The translations under genes and the position numbers were made by a program. This document shows positions 32,653 to 42,344 of a stretch of 64,000 nucleotides of DNA, in pieces. Position 1 is the first letter of the stretch; each line of letters opens with the position of its first letter. Below the pieces are notes generated by a model that did not search any database, was not told where the DNA came from, and worked only from the letters and a program-made list of their open reading frames with translations. Origin of the DNA: Bacteroidales bacterium (GTDB lineage: Bacteria; Bacteroidota; Bacteroidia; Bacteroidales; P3); the NCBI GenBank assembly GCA_017618625.1, contig JAFZTV010000004.1, forward strand, positions 1 to 64,000, written 5' to 3'.

Positions 32653-35598
32653 ATGCAACTCCTCACCGACAACCTTCACCGCATTGCCTACGCCACGGAC
32701 GCGAGCGCTTACCGTGAGTTGCCCATGGCTGTGGCTTATCCTGAGTCGGTCGAGGATGTCAAAGAGTTGATTGACCTTGCACGAAAACGAAAGACTCATA
32801 TCATACCGCGTGCTGGAGGCACCTCTATCGCTGGACAGGTGGTGGGCGACGGCATTGTTGCCGACATCAGCCGCCATTTCAACAAAATACTAGAAATAAA
32901 CACTGAAGAGCACTGGGTAAGGGTTCAACCTGGTGTAGTGCGAGACGAGCTGAACCTGGCACTTAAACCCCACGGTCTCTTTTTCTCACCTGAGACCTCC
33001 ACGAGCAACCGCTGCTGCATCGGCGGCATGTATGGCAACAATTCATGCGGAGCCAACTCGCTGGTTTACGGCAGTACGCGCGACCATGTGATAGAAGTGA
33101 AAGGTGTTCTCTCAGACAGTAGTGACTTCTGCACTTCTGACCGCAAAGGCAGCATGCTCTGGGAAAGCATCTATGACCAGCTGACCAGCTGGCAGTCGGA
33201 TGCAGCCACACGCAAACTGCTTGCAGACAACTACCCCGACCGCAGCCTTAGACGTCGCAGCTGCGGCTATGCCATAGACGAGGCGATACTCGACGGCGAG
33301 ATAAACCTGTGTAAGCTGCTAGCCGGCTCGGAAGGCACGCTCGCCTTCATCACCGAGCTCAAGTTGTCGCTCGACCCACTTCCGTCGGACAAGCGAATGG
33401 TAGTGTGCGCTCACTGCAACTCGCTTGAAAACAGCTTTCTCGTCAACCTCATTGCCTTGCGACACAACCCTGTGGCGGTGGAGTTAATGGACGGACAGAT
33501 ACTGGAACTATGCCGTGGAAACAGGGAACAGGAGCGCAATCGGTTTTTCGTCAACGGCGAGCCCGCGGCGATTATCATAGCAGAGTTCAACGGCGAAACA
33601 ATGGAGCACGAAGCCGAGGCCTTCGAGAAGGAGCTGTCTGGACAAAGCCTGACCTACTGCACAACACGCGTCTATGGCGACGATATAGCAAAAGTCTGGG
33701 CATTGCGCAAGGCAGGACTCGGCGTGCTGAGCGGAATGAAAGGCGATGCCAAACCCGTAGGCGTTGTGGAGGATACGGCTGTGGCGCCTGAGCGGCTACC
33801 TGCATATATGGCGGACTTCCGAAACATGCTTAACCGCCTGAATCTAAACTGTGTATATTACGGCCATATAGGAACGGGCGAACTGCATCTGCGTCCCGTA
33901 CTCAACCTGAAAAACCAGCACGACCGAGAACTATTCCACACTGTGGCATACGAGACAGCGGAATTGGTTAAAAAACACCGTGGAAGCCTCAGCGGAGAAC
34001 ATGGCGACGGACGCTTGAGAGGCGAGTTCATCCCTCTGGTTTACGGTAACGAATGCTACAAACTGATGCGACAGGTGAAACGGTGTTGGGATCCAGACGG
34101 CATCTTCAACCGAGGCAAGATTGTAGATACTCCTCCTATGGACTCCTTCTTGCGTTTCGAAGCCGACCAGGAATACCTGGTGGAGAAATATCTTGCGTCT
34201 GACAAGACCTATTTCAACTGGAAATCAGCCTTCGACGAGAGCACTGAACAAACAGGTGAATCCCTTTCAAAGTTCAAAGCTCAAAATTCAAAATTTACTC
34301 AGAGTCGTGCTCTGATATGCTCGGTCGAGCAGTGCAACGGTGCCGGCGACTGCCGCAAAAGCACACTCATCGGCGGAACGCTCTGCCCGGCATACAAGGT
34401 GTCGCACAACGAGACTATGAGCACACGTGCAAGGGCAAACATCATCAGAGAAACCCTAACGCATGGTATCGACGGATTGACTCTCGAAGCGCCAGAACTT
34501 CAGGAGGTTCTCGACAGCTGCCTCGCCTGTAAGGGCTGCCGTTCCGAATGTCCGTCAAATGTCGATATGACCCGCATCCGGGCCGAACTGCTACAACAAA
34601 TCCACAACCGCAAAGGTACACCGCTCCGCTCGTGGATGGTGGCTCGCATGGCATCGGTACAGCAACTGGGGCATCTTGTCGCACCGCTGTACAACTTGAT
34701 GGCAACATGGAAACTCCCCTCGTCGGTCATCAAACGACTTGTCAGTTTCTCCCCCGAACGAAAAATTCCCACCCTGAGCCTCAAGACGATGAGACGGCAA
34801 TGGAGTTCCGATAGCGGTCAGCGGTTAACTGGCAGCAGGCGGCAATTCAAAGGCACCGTCTATCTTTTTGCCGACGAGTTTACAAACTATATGGAAGCGG
34901 AGCTGGGTGTGACTTTTGCCACCCTGCTTACACGTCTGGGATACGTCGTCATAATCCCAAAGCACGTCGAGAGCGGCCGAGCCGCGATATCAAAAGGATG
35001 TCTGAAACTGGCGAAGAAATATGCCGCCCGAAATGTTGAGCTGCTTTCCGACATAGTGACCGGCGAATCACCGCTTGTAGGCATAGAGCCCTCGTGCATC
35101 TTGAGTTTCCGCGACGAATATCCCGACCTTGTGACAATAGCCATGCGGGAGAAAGCCAAACAGCTTGGAAACATCGCCTTGCTTTTCGACGAATTCCTTG
35201 TGCGCGAGATGAAGAAAGGCAATATCACGCCCGACGACTTCAAAGATACGACTGTCGAAATCTGGCTTCACTGCCACTGCCACCAGAAAGCACTTGTAGG
35301 CATTGAGAATACCGTCGAGATGTTCTCTCTGCTACGCGGCGCCACCGTCCACCGCATCGCCAGCGGCTGCTGCGGTATGGCGGGCTCGTTCGGCTACGAG
35401 AAAGAGCATTACAAGACATCGCTGGCCATAGGCGAGATGATACTGTTCCCGACCATCCGTAAGGCCGTGTCGGAGAGCAAAGAATCGCTGCCTATGTTCG
35501 TCGCCGCGCCAGGCACCTCGTGCCGACAACAGATACTTGACGGCACAGGCGTGCACGCCGTCCATCCGATAGAAATACTGTACAGAATGTTAAAGTAG
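32653..35598 (+). CDS. FAD-binding and 4Fe-4S oxidoreductase (D-lactate dehydrogenase/GlcD type)
   Basis: A 981-aa fusion. Residues about 20-200 form the FAD-binding (PCMH) domain with PRAGGTSIAGQVVGDGIV, then a FAD-linked oxidase C-terminal domain (about 245-490), then a 4Fe-4S ferredoxin region (CxxxxCxxxxxC at about 556-567 and CLACKGCRSECP near 624) and a CCG (heterodisulfide-reductase-like) domain near 780-930 with HCHCH and SGCCGMAGSFG. The family oxidises D-2-hydroxy acids such as D-lactate or glycolate. It sits in a polysaccharide operon with no spacer, which may be hitchhiking. Two linkers (about 535-550 and 715-728) contain 7-bp repeat-encoded residues. Confidence 0.85.
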   Translation: MQLLTDNLHRIAYATDASAYRELPMAVAYPESVEDVKELIDLARKRKTHIIPRAGGTSIAGQVVGDGIVADISRHFNKILEINTEEHWVRVQPGVVRDELNLALKPHGLFFSPETSTSNRCCIGGMYGNNSCGANSLVYGSTRDHVIEVKGVLSDSSDFCTSDRKGSMLWESIYDQLTSWQSDAATRKLLADNYPDRSLRRRSCGYAIDEAILDGEINLCKLLAGSEGTLAFITELKLSLDPLPSDKRMVVCAHCNSLENSFLVNLIALRHNPVAVELMDGQILELCRGNREQERNRFFVNGEPAAIIIAEFNGETMEHEAEAFEKELSGQSLTYCTTRVYGDDIAKVWALRKAGLGVLSGMKGDAKPVGVVEDTAVAPERLPAYMADFRNMLNRLNLNCVYYGHIGTGELHLRPVLNLKNQHDRELFHTVAYETAELVKKHRGSLSGEHGDGRLRGEFIPLVYGNECYKLMRQVKRCWDPDGIFNRGKIVDTPPMDSFLRFEADQEYLVEKYLASDKTYFNWKSAFDESTEQTGESLSKFKAQNSKFTQSRALICSVEQCNGAGDCRKSTLIGGTLCPAYKVSHNETMSTRARANIIRETLTHGIDGLTLEAPELQEVLDSCLACKGCRSECPSNVDMTRIRAELLQQIHNRKGTPLRSWMVARMASVQQLGHLVAPLYNLMATWKLPSSVIKRLVSFSPERKIPTLSLKTMRRQWSSDSGQRLTGSRRQFKGTVYLFADEFTNYMEAELGVTFATLLTRLGYVVIIPKHVESGRAAISKGCLKLAKKYAARNVELLSDIVTGESPLVGIEPSCILSFRDEYPDLVTIAMREKAKQLGNIALLFDEFLVREMKKGNITPDDFKDTTVEIWLHCHCHQKALVGIENTVEMFSLLRGATVHRIASGCCGMAGSFGYEKEHYKTSLAIGEMILFPTIRKAVSESKESLPMFVAAPGTSCRQQILDGTGVHAVHPIEILYRMLK
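34266..34300. repeat. 7-bp degenerate repeat inside the FAD/Fe-S gene
   Basis: TTCAA-type words start at 34266, 34273, 34280 (CTCAA) and 34287, with a degenerate unit at 34294. They encode the polar linker SKFKAQNSKFTQ between the FAD part and the ferredoxin part. A second run, CAGCGG and related words at about 34811-34845, encodes another linker. Confidence 0.75.
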
Positions 35599-35605
35599 TA
35601 ATTAT

Positions 35606-36169
35606 ATGGAAAACAAAGATTTCTTCGTTCACGAATCGAGTTACATAGACGATGGAGTCACCATCGGCGAGGGCACCAAGATATGGCATTTCTGCCATGT
35701 GCAGAAAGGGGCGTCGCTGGGGCAGAACTGCTCGCTGGGGCAGAATGTCAACATAGGGAACAACGTGAAAATCGGCAACGGAGTGAGAATACAAAACAAC
35801 GTATCTGTTTATGAGGGTGTTGAGATTGAAGACAATGTCTTCTGCGGGCCGTCGTGCGTCTTCACCAACGTAACCACCCCTCGAGCCCATTTCCCCGTAC
35901 ATGGAGTTTATTCCAAGACACTTATAAAAGAAGGTGCCTCGCTTGGAGCCAACTGCACGGTGGTGTGCGGCCATACCATAGGGCGCAGCGCGCTGATTGC
36001 GGCAGGTGCGGTGGTCACCAAAGATGTCAAAGACTATGCGCTGATGGCGGGAGTGCCGGCCAAACGTATAGGATGGGTATGTGAATGCGGCAAGAAACTT
36101 GACGGCACACTGCAGTGCTCCTGTGGACGAAAATACAAAGAAGCGAATGAAACACTCGAACAGATATAG
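35606..36169 (+). CDS. wlbB: WlbB/WbpD-like N-acetyltransferase
   Basis: A 187-aa left-handed beta-helix acyltransferase with hexapeptide repeats (IGEGTKIWHFCHVQKGASLGQ and following, about 20-130) that acetylates the 3-amino sugar made by WlbC, giving UDP-2,3-diacetamido-2,3-dideoxy-glucuronate. The family signature ALMAGVPAKRIGWVCECG is present. The C-terminal end carries four Cys (CECG..CSCG, about 157-174), a small zinc-ribbon-like pattern. An epimerase (WbpI) is not seen. It overlaps rsmA by about 23 bases. Confidence 0.88.
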   Translation: MENKDFFVHESSYIDDGVTIGEGTKIWHFCHVQKGASLGQNCSLGQNVNIGNNVKIGNGVRIQNNVSVYEGVEIEDNVFCGPSCVFTNVTTPRAHFPVHGVYSKTLIKEGASLGANCTVVCGHTIGRSALIAAGAVVTKDVKDYALMAGVPAKRIGWVCECGKKLDGTLQCSCGRKYKEANETLEQI

Positions 36170-36989
36170 TGTACCGCAGCGCAAGGGTGCAGGCGATGTG
36201 ACAGCCAAGAAATTTCTCGGCCAGCACTTCCTCACCGACGAGACCATCGCCCGACGGATTGTGGAGAGCATCGCAGCTCTAAGCAATCCAACGGAAATGG
36301 CCAACGATAAGGCAGCTGCCAACGTGCTGGAGATAGGTCCCGGAATGGGTGTTCTGACCAAATATATAATTGACGATAAGCGTCTGAATCTAAAGAGTGT
36401 AGAGATAGACACCGAGTCGGTGGCATATCTACAAAGCCACTACCCCACCCTGCAGATTATCGAAGGCGACTTCCTTCGGCTCGACCTGACTCAGATATTC
36501 ACACCATCAAATAGTTTCACCCTTATCGGCAACTTCCCCTACAACATCTCCTCGCAGATACTTTTCAAGGTCTATGACAATCGCGACATCGTTCCCGAGG
36601 TGGTGGGAATGTTCCAGAAAGAGGTGGCCGAGCGCATCGTTTCACCGCCTGGCAACAAGTCCTATGGCATCCTGAGCGTGCTGCTCTCCGCCTACTACGA
36701 CATGGAATACCTCTTCACCGTGCCCGAGTCGGTGTTCAACCCGCCGCCGAAGGTCAAATCAGCCGTCATACGTCTCCGTCGCAACGGCCGTACAACCCTC
36801 AACTGCGACGAAGAGCTGTTCAAGAAAGTAGTCAAAGCCGGTTTCAACCTACGCCGCAAAACCCTGCGCAACGCCCTGAAAGCAATGGCAGTGAACTTCG
36901 AAAAGGTGCCGACGGAATTCCTCGACAAACGTGCCGAACAGCTCTCCTATCAAGACTTCGAACAGATAACCAACCTAATACAACCCTAA
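36147..36989 (+). CDS. rsmA: 16S rRNA dimethyladenosine transferase
   Basis: This 280-aa enzyme dimethylates two adjacent adenosines at the 3' end of 16S rRNA (KsgA). KKFLGQHFL near residue 19, the SAM motif LEIGPGMGVLT (about 68-78) and the catalytic NFPYNISS (about 128-135) are intact. I chose ATG 36147, since the longer frame from 36081 would extend well into wlbB; the overlap with wlbB is then 23 bases. Confidence 0.92.
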   Translation: MKHSNRYSVPQRKGAGDVTAKKFLGQHFLTDETIARRIVESIAALSNPTEMANDKAAANVLEIGPGMGVLTKYIIDDKRLNLKSVEIDTESVAYLQSHYPTLQIIEGDFLRLDLTQIFTPSNSFTLIGNFPYNISSQILFKVYDNRDIVPEVVGMFQKEVAERIVSPPGNKSYGILSVLLSAYYDMEYLFTVPESVFNPPPKVKSAVIRLRRNGRTTLNCDEELFKKVVKAGFNLRRKTLRNALKAMAVNFEKVPTEFLDKRAEQLSYQDFEQITNLIQP

Positions 36990-37002
36990 CACCATAAAAC
37001 AC

Positions 37003-37557
37003 TTGCAAACAATCGAATATATAATTATCTGCATAGCTCTCTGCATACCCTTGATGATAGAGCTGAGGCGCAGTTCGGCGGTCTCGAACATAAAATCCAT
37101 AAACGGCATTGGGATAAGTGTCGCGGTGAGCGTCTTACAGATAGCCCTTATGCTCGGCGGCTTTTATCTGGGCAAAACCCTACGATTCGAACCCGCAGAG
37201 TTGTGCGGAACCATCGCCCTCGCACTGCTGGTGGTGGTTGCCGTGAAGATGTTCATCACGAGCCTTTCGAAAAAAGAGCGTCCGAGTTACGACCTTTCGA
37301 AGGCAGCAACCGTGCTACCGCTTGGTATAGCACTGGGAATAAACACCTTCATCACAGGCCTGGGACTTGGCATGAGCACCGACAACACGAAACGCGCGGC
37401 GTTGACTACCAGCATAGCCATTGCCGTTTGCAGCCTGCTTTTCAGCGAGATAGGCATCATGCTCGGCAGGCAGAATAAAGCCCTCCGCGAAAAACGTCAA
37501 TGGATGATAGCCCTCCTGCTCTACCTCGCCGCCATCGCCTGGCATGTGGCGTTTTAG
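37003..37557 (+). CDS. Divergent MntP-family manganese exporter
   Basis: A 184-aa integral membrane protein with six hydrophobic segments in the MntP (DUF204) arrangement. In E. coli MntP two membrane Asp residues are needed for Mn export. Here the first site reads CIPLMIEL (about 14-21, no Asp) and the second reads LGINTFITGLGLG (about 112-124), with Asn in place of Asp. The metal sites have therefore changed, and the substrate is uncertain. The start is a TTG at 37003; no better ATG precedes the first segment. It directly follows rsmA. Confidence 0.65.
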   Translation: MQTIEYIIICIALCIPLMIELRRSSAVSNIKSINGIGISVAVSVLQIALMLGGFYLGKTLRFEPAELCGTIALALLVVVAVKMFITSLSKKERPSYDLSKAATVLPLGIALGINTFITGLGLGMSTDNTKRAALTTSIAIAVCSLLFSEIGIMLGRQNKALREKRQWMIALLLYLAAIAWHVAF

Positions 37558-37609
37558 AATAGCAAGGCTGAAGGCAGGGAGAAAAACTAAATCATTCTCT
37601 CCAACACCC

Positions 37610-39439
37610 TCACACTTTATATATCTCCATTTCACAACTGTTGCAGTCGAAGCGCAAGCGGAGTCGACGGCCGTTGTTTTCCAGGTAGAGGTCGGACTTG
37701 TAATCGGGTGCAACCTGCTGATTGCATTTACGTTTCAGACATTGGCCGAGTTCGTATCGCAGGCAGTATTTTGTGGTCATCAGCGGCTTGTGGTCGTAGT
37801 TGTGGGTTTGCTCAACTCCATATTCAATGTCGGTGACACCGTGACGACGGTAGAACTGCTCCGCCTTGCTGTTGACGATATTAAGCCTGAAATCAGTAGG
37901 CCCGCAATCATAAACAATCTCGTTGGAATCAACCTTCTCGGATGGCCTCGGGCGAAAATGTTTAATCCTTGCCTCAACAAGTTGCTGGACAACATCGCGG
38001 CGCATCTGGTTGATAACCGATACAGGTATGAACGAAGGCTCGATCGACTCCAAATCAACCCGCATGGCGTTGAAGGGTGTGCCACCAAGCTTTGAAAGCT
38101 GTGCACAGATGGTTTCACATACTTTCTCGGGATTGTTCGCTGCCGCCTTAGCACTGGTTTCCACTACCTTGGCTTCGCATCCGTCCTCGTCAACAACATG
38201 CAGCATAAAGCCCTCGGGGGTATCGGAAAATGTCAACGTCACATCCACTTTGCGCTCCGCCGACTTGCCTTTGAAAATCTTCTCGAACTGCACATCGTGG
38301 TTGCGCCATAGCTCCATACCTGGCTTGAGGGACGGCATCGCATTGGGAAATACGGACTTACCCTCGACGCGGTTTACAAAGAAACCCGTCATCCCGCCCG
38401 TCTCGGAGTCGTAGGAGCATAAGCCATCGCCAGCGGAGAGAGGCTCGTAAATATCTGCAATTATGGAAGAACGCTCGACCTTCAGCACCTTCGCGACTTT
38501 CTTTCCGATGGACTTCTGAGTGTAGAACGACGCCATCTTTTGCCGCCCGTTGAGAAAATAATCGGTATATCGGCGGGAGAAGGTCCGCTCGGGGTCGGGA
38601 TTGAAAAAGAAGGTGGTCTTTCCTGACGAGAGAGGCTGATGTTCAGGGCGTTGTTCGAGTATGCCGTCAAGCATACGACGGTAGTAGGCGGTGAGGTTAC
38701 AGACATAAGCCTCGTCCTTCAGACGGCCCTCTATCTTGAACGAGCAGATGCCTGCATCAATCATAGATTCAAGATATTGAGAGGCGTTGAAGTCGCGCAG
38801 CGAGAGCAGATGCTCGTTGCTGCGCAGGAGTTTCCCCTCGGCGTTGTAGAGGTCGTACTTGGAGCGGCACGGCTGGGTGCAGCATCCGCGGTTGCCGCTG
38901 CGGTCGGCAAGATACTGACTCAGGTAGCACTGGCCGCTGAACGAGACGCAGAGGGCGCCGTGGACGAACGCCTCCAGCTCGACAGAAGTCTGCTGCCTTA
39001 TCTGCCGCATACTCTCCAACGATGTCTCGCGAGCGAGGATGACCCGACGGAATCCCACCTGCTCGAGAAAGCGCACCTTTTCGGGCGTGTAGTTGTGGGT
39101 TTGAGTGCTGGCGTGCAGTGCGATAGGCGGAAGGACGCACTCGAGCAACCCCATATCCTGAATGATAAGGGCATCGATGCCGACATCGTAAAGCCGTCGT
39201 ATAAGTTTTACCGCTTCTTCCAGCTCGCTGTCGTAGAGTATGGTGTTGAGTGTCACATAGACACGTGCGCCATAGGTGTGCGCATGCCTTACAAGCTTCT
39301 CAATGTCCTCGACCGAGTTGGAAGCCGCCTGCCGAGCACCGAAAGCTGGAGCACCAATATAGACGGCATCGGCGCCGTGGTTGACGGCAGCAACGCCCTG
39401 CGTAAGGTTCTTGGCCGGAGAGAGAAGCTCGATTTGCAC
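37610..39439 (-). CDS. Peptidase U32 family protein (RlhA-like)
   Basis: A 609-aa U32 protein. The N-terminal barrel carries the U32 signature (about 165-190, EAFVHGALCVSFSGQCYLSQ), followed by the conserved Cys cluster SGNRGCCTQPCR. The C-terminal half holds the extra domain of the long members, in E. coli RlhA, which hydroxylates C2501 of 23S rRNA with prephenate and iron-sulfur help. Length fits that class (about 610-650 aa). True peptidase activity is not assumed. It is convergent with the MntP-like gene. Confidence 0.82.
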   Translation of the reverse strand: MQIELLSPAKNLTQGVAAVNHGADAVYIGAPAFGARQAASNSVEDIEKLVRHAHTYGARVYVTLNTILYDSELEEAVKLIRRLYDVGIDALIIQDMGLLECVLPPIALHASTQTHNYTPEKVRFLEQVGFRRVILARETSLESMRQIRQQTSVELEAFVHGALCVSFSGQCYLSQYLADRSGNRGCCTQPCRSKYDLYNAEGKLLRSNEHLLSLRDFNASQYLESMIDAGICSFKIEGRLKDEAYVCNLTAYYRRMLDGILEQRPEHQPLSSGKTTFFFNPDPERTFSRRYTDYFLNGRQKMASFYTQKSIGKKVAKVLKVERSSIIADIYEPLSAGDGLCSYDSETGGMTGFFVNRVEGKSVFPNAMPSLKPGMELWRNHDVQFEKIFKGKSAERKVDVTLTFSDTPEGFMLHVVDEDGCEAKVVETSAKAAANNPEKVCETICAQLSKLGGTPFNAMRVDLESIEPSFIPVSVINQMRRDVVQQLVEARIKHFRPRPSEKVDSNEIVYDCGPTDFRLNIVNSKAEQFYRRHGVTDIEYGVEQTHNYDHKPLMTTKYCLRYELGQCLKRKCNQQVAPDYKSDLYLENNGRRLRLRFDCNSCEMEIYKV

Positions 39440-39490
39440 GATTACGTTTCTTATTATCTCGTTATAACAAGATTACATTACAACGATTGT

Positions 39491-39949
39491 TTACCTTCTG
39501 CCAATCTCGCGCTGCATGTCGCGACGAGTGTCCTTATCCTTGATTGTCTGACGTTTGTCGAAGAATTTCTTGCCTCGTGCAAGAGCAATCTTCAGCTTCG
39601 CGTAGCCGCGGTCGTCAACAAAGAGCAGTACTGGCACAATGGTGTAGCCTTTCTCCTTGGTGCACGCCTGAAGCTTGCGCAGTTCGCGGCGGGTGAGGAG
39701 CAGCTTGCGGTCGCGCTTGGCGGGATGGTTCAGATAGGAGCCAAAGCGATACTCGGACACATGCATCTGTCTTACAAACAACTCGTTGCCTATGAAGGTA
39801 CAGTAAGCGTCCGTGAGGTTTGCCTTGCCGTCTCGTATGGATTTTATCTCTGTGCCGGTAAGCACCAAGCCGGCCACATACTCGTCTATAAGAAAATATT
39901 CGAACGACGCCTTTTTATTCTTGATATCAACTACATGCTTCTCTTCCAT
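39491..39949 (-). CDS. smpB: SsrA-binding protein SmpB
   Basis: A 152-aa RNA-binding protein that delivers tmRNA to stalled ribosomes. The fold-defining [29 protein letters not shown] (about 10-38), KLLLTRREL near residue 82 and the basic C-terminal tail ([28 protein letters not shown]) are intact. The tmRNA gene is not in the window. It precedes the U32 gene on the same strand. Confidence 0.95.
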   Translation of the reverse strand: MEEKHVVDIKNKKASFEYFLIDEYVAGLVLTGTEIKSIRDGKANLTDAYCTFIGNELFVRQMHVSEYRFGSYLNHPAKRDRKLLLTRRELRKLQACTKEKGYTIVPVLLFVDDRGYAKLKIALARGKKFFDKRQTIKDKDTRRDMQREIGRR

Positions 39950-39965
39950 CGTACACGGTTTCTGT

Positions 39966-40922
39966 TTAGTAATCCTTTATCTGATTCAAAATTCGAAGGA
40001 GGCCATCCAACGAGGACTCATTGAATAATAACGTGCGAAAACGTTTGAAATTGGGTAAGCCCTTAAAATAAGCCGCATAATGTCGCTTCATCACAATCAA
40101 GCCCGTCCGCTCGCCGTAAAAATCGACCGACATGCGAATATGCCGTTCACACACCTCAACGCGCTCGGCGACAGCAATCTCCCGCTCGTCCAATCCCGCC
40201 AAACGCCGTTTCGACTGCTCGAAAATCCAAGGGTTGCCTATGGCAGCGCGACCTATCAAAATCCCATCGACACCATAGCGGTTTTTTAATTCCACCACCT
40301 GCGAGGGTTCTTTCACGTCGCCATTACCGTATATCGGTATGCGTATCTGTGTGTCGTTCTTCACGTTGCCTATGTCGTTCCAGTCGGCGGAGCCGGAGTA
40401 CATCTGCGATTTGGTACGCCCGTGGATGGCGAGCATAGCGATGCCCACGTCCTGCAACTGACGGGCGAGAGACGAGATGCAGATGTTGTCGAAATCATAC
40501 CCGATGCGTGTCTTCACCGTCACGGGACGGTGTGCGTGATTGACTATCGACTCTGTGATATGCAGCAACTTAGGTATATCTTTTAACATACCGCTACCCG
40601 CGCCTTTTGTCGCCACCTTGCGCACGGGACAACCCCAGTTCAGGTCGATGAAGTCAGGCTCCACCTGTTCGACCGCAGCAAGACATTTGAGCAGCTCACC
40701 CTCGTCGGCACCGAAAATCTGAACTCCGATGGGGCGCATGCTGTCGGTGAAATGCATCTTGCGGTGACTTTTGAAGGCATCGTGATTTATTCCCTCGGCA
40801 GAGATAAACTCGGTGTACAGCACATCGGCGCCGAACTCCTTGCAGAGAGCGCGGAACGGAAAGTCGGTGACGTCGTCCATCGGCGAAAGCCCTAATATGC
40901 AGCTATTTGAAGTGAAGTCCAT
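39966..40922 (-). CDS. dus: tRNA-dihydrouridine synthase
   Basis: A 318-aa FMN enzyme that reduces uridines in tRNA D-loops. It starts with [15 protein letters not shown], and [23 protein letters not shown] (about 93-115) carries the catalytic Cys. VKTRIG and IPIYGNGDV contact FMN or substrate. It belongs to the DusB-like group of Bacteroidota. Promoter box TAACTTTG is just upstream and the mRNA leader is short (about 12 nt). Confidence 0.92.
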   Translation of the reverse strand: MDFTSNSCILGLSPMDDVTDFPFRALCKEFGADVLYTEFISAEGINHDAFKSHRKMHFTDSMRPIGVQIFGADEGELLKCLAAVEQVEPDFIDLNWGCPVRKVATKGAGSGMLKDIPKLLHITESIVNHAHRPVTVKTRIGYDFDNICISSLARQLQDVGIAMLAIHGRTKSQMYSGSADWNDIGNVKNDTQIRIPIYGNGDVKEPSQVVELKNRYGVDGILIGRAAIGNPWIFEQSKRRLAGLDEREIAVAERVEVCERHIRMSVDFYGERTGLIVMKRHYAAYFKGLPNFKRFRTLLFNESSLDGLLRILNQIKDY

Positions 40923-40939
40923 AGCGACCGTAAGAATGG

Positions 40940-40947
40940 CAAAGTTA
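40940..40947 (-). promoter_or_regulatory. Promoter of dus (-7 box)
   Basis: The minus strand reads TAACTTTG, a match to TAnnTTTG, 18 bp upstream of the ATG, giving a very short leader. Confidence 0.6.
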
Positions 40948-41036
40948 GCAACAAATATTTATTTATTCCAAACAAATATAGAATGTTGTATCATAAAGGA
41001 CCTCAGAGTTACGTTATATGTTCAGGTATTGTTTTT

Positions 41037-41936
41037 ATGACCATTGAAGAAAGCATAACTAAATACGAGGAGTACCTTCGGACAGTGAAGCGGCTGGCGG
41101 AAGGCACTGTGAAGAACTATGTAACCGACTTGCGGGGATTGGAGGAGTGGTTGGCAGAGGCTGGTGTGACGGATGTGGTGGAAATCACTGCAAGAGAGAT
41201 ACGTAGCTGGCAGATGGCACAGATGGAGTCGGGCATCGGCGACGGAACGATGAGGAGAAAACTGTCGTCGGTGCGTCCGTGGTTCAAGTATATGCGGAAC
41301 ATGAAATGGGTTGAGGGTGACGTGATGGCGAAGGTCAAGGCTCCGAAGACTCCAAAGCGGCTTCCAGTGTTTTTCAAAGAGTCGGAAACGGAAAGAATAT
41401 ACGAGAAAGATTTGTTTGAAGAAGGTTATGACGGCGAGCGCGACAAGTTGATTCTCAGGATGCTGTATGAGACAGGGATGCGACGGTCGGAGCTGGCCGG
41501 GCTGAAATTGGGTAACATAGACTTTGGCGGCAAAAGGATAAAAGTGCTCGGAAAGGGCAACAAGGAGAGGTTTATTCCAGTTGAAGAGGAACTTCTAGGC
41601 AATATTGAGCGGTATTTGGCGTTAAAGGAGGAGACGTATCCCGGAACCGAGGCATTGTTTATTAAGGGCAAGGGTGTGGCAATCAATGCAAACGATGTGT
41701 ATCGGATAGTGAAAAAGTATATGTGTGCATTGTCGAGCGCCGAGAGGGTGAGCCCGCATGTGTTCAGGCACACATTTGCAACGCACATGCTGAACGAGGG
41801 TGCTAACATCGACGCCATCAAAGAGCTGCTCGGCCACGCCAATCTGAACGCCACGGAGATATACACCCACAACACGCGCGAGCATCTGAAAGAGGCCTAC
41901 AAACACGCGCACCCCAGGGGAAATAAGAAAAATTGA
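41037..41936 (+). CDS. Tyrosine recombinase XerC/XerD
   Basis: A 299-aa site-specific recombinase that resolves chromosome dimers at dif. The catalytic residues are recognisable: Arg in GMRRSELAGL (about 150-160), HVFRHTFATHML (about 237-248, His and Arg), HANLNATEIYTHN (about 265-277) with the nucleophilic Tyr. I chose ATG 41037 rather than 40983 because the extra N-terminal residues are not family-like. It is co-directed with hpf, a common Bacteroidota pair. Confidence 0.9.
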   Translation: MTIEESITKYEEYLRTVKRLAEGTVKNYVTDLRGLEEWLAEAGVTDVVEITAREIRSWQMAQMESGIGDGTMRRKLSSVRPWFKYMRNMKWVEGDVMAKVKAPKTPKRLPVFFKESETERIYEKDLFEEGYDGERDKLILRMLYETGMRRSELAGLKLGNIDFGGKRIKVLGKGNKERFIPVEEELLGNIERYLALKEETYPGTEALFIKGKGVAINANDVYRIVKKYMCALSSAERVSPHVFRHTFATHMLNEGANIDAIKELLGHANLNATEIYTHNTREHLKEAYKHAHPRGNKKN

Positions 41937-41962
41937 ATCTTAAACCTTAAAATCATATCGTT

Positions 41963-42256
41963 ATGAACACTGTAATCAATGCTGTAAAATTCAAGGCCGA
42001 CCCGAAACTGGAAACTTTTGTGGCCGAAAAGGTAGCGAAACTGGACAAGATGGTCGATAACGCCACCAAATGCGAGGTGACGCTGAAGGTGGACAAGCCT
42101 GAAAGTGAAAACAACAAAGTGGCGGAGATTTCGATATCGCTGCCGCGCCAAACGCTGTTCAACAGCAAGCAGGCCGACACATTCGAACAGGCAGTGCTGG
42201 AATGTGTGGACACCATGAAAGTGCAGATAGAGAAATACAAGGCAAGCTTCAAATAA
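41963..42256 (+). CDS. hpf: Ribosome hibernation-promoting factor
   Basis: A 97-aa short HPF (RaiA/YfiA family) that binds idle 30S subunits and prepares 100S dimers. The alternating strands and helices INAVKFKADPKLETFVAEKVAKLDKMV and EVTLKVDKPE are typical. The long-form C-terminal dimerisation domain is missing, as in the short class. It follows xerC by 26 bp. Confidence 0.9.
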   Translation: MNTVINAVKFKADPKLETFVAEKVAKLDKMVDNATKCEVTLKVDKPESENNKVAEISISLPRQTLFNSKQADTFEQAVLECVDTMKVQIEKYKASFK

Positions 42257-42284
42257 GCCGCCCGTTCCATAGTACAAACCGAAA

Positions 42285-42320
42285 GAGAGAGCCGCCCCAC
42301 TATCGCAGGGCGGCTCTCTC
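42285..42320. terminator. Bidirectional terminator
   Basis: A perfect 13-bp stem (GAGAGAGCCGCCC with GGGCGGCTCTCTC) closes a 10-base loop between two convergent genes. The T-rich tail is weak on the plus side, and it probably serves both directions. Confidence 0.75.
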
Positions 42321-42344
42321 GCTTAATTCAATCCACAATATAGT

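Noticed and set aside
41037..41936. Phage or integrative-element integrase
   Set aside because: The recombinase is XerC/D length with no attachment site, no tRNA target and an hpf neighbour, which is the housekeeping arrangement in this phylum.
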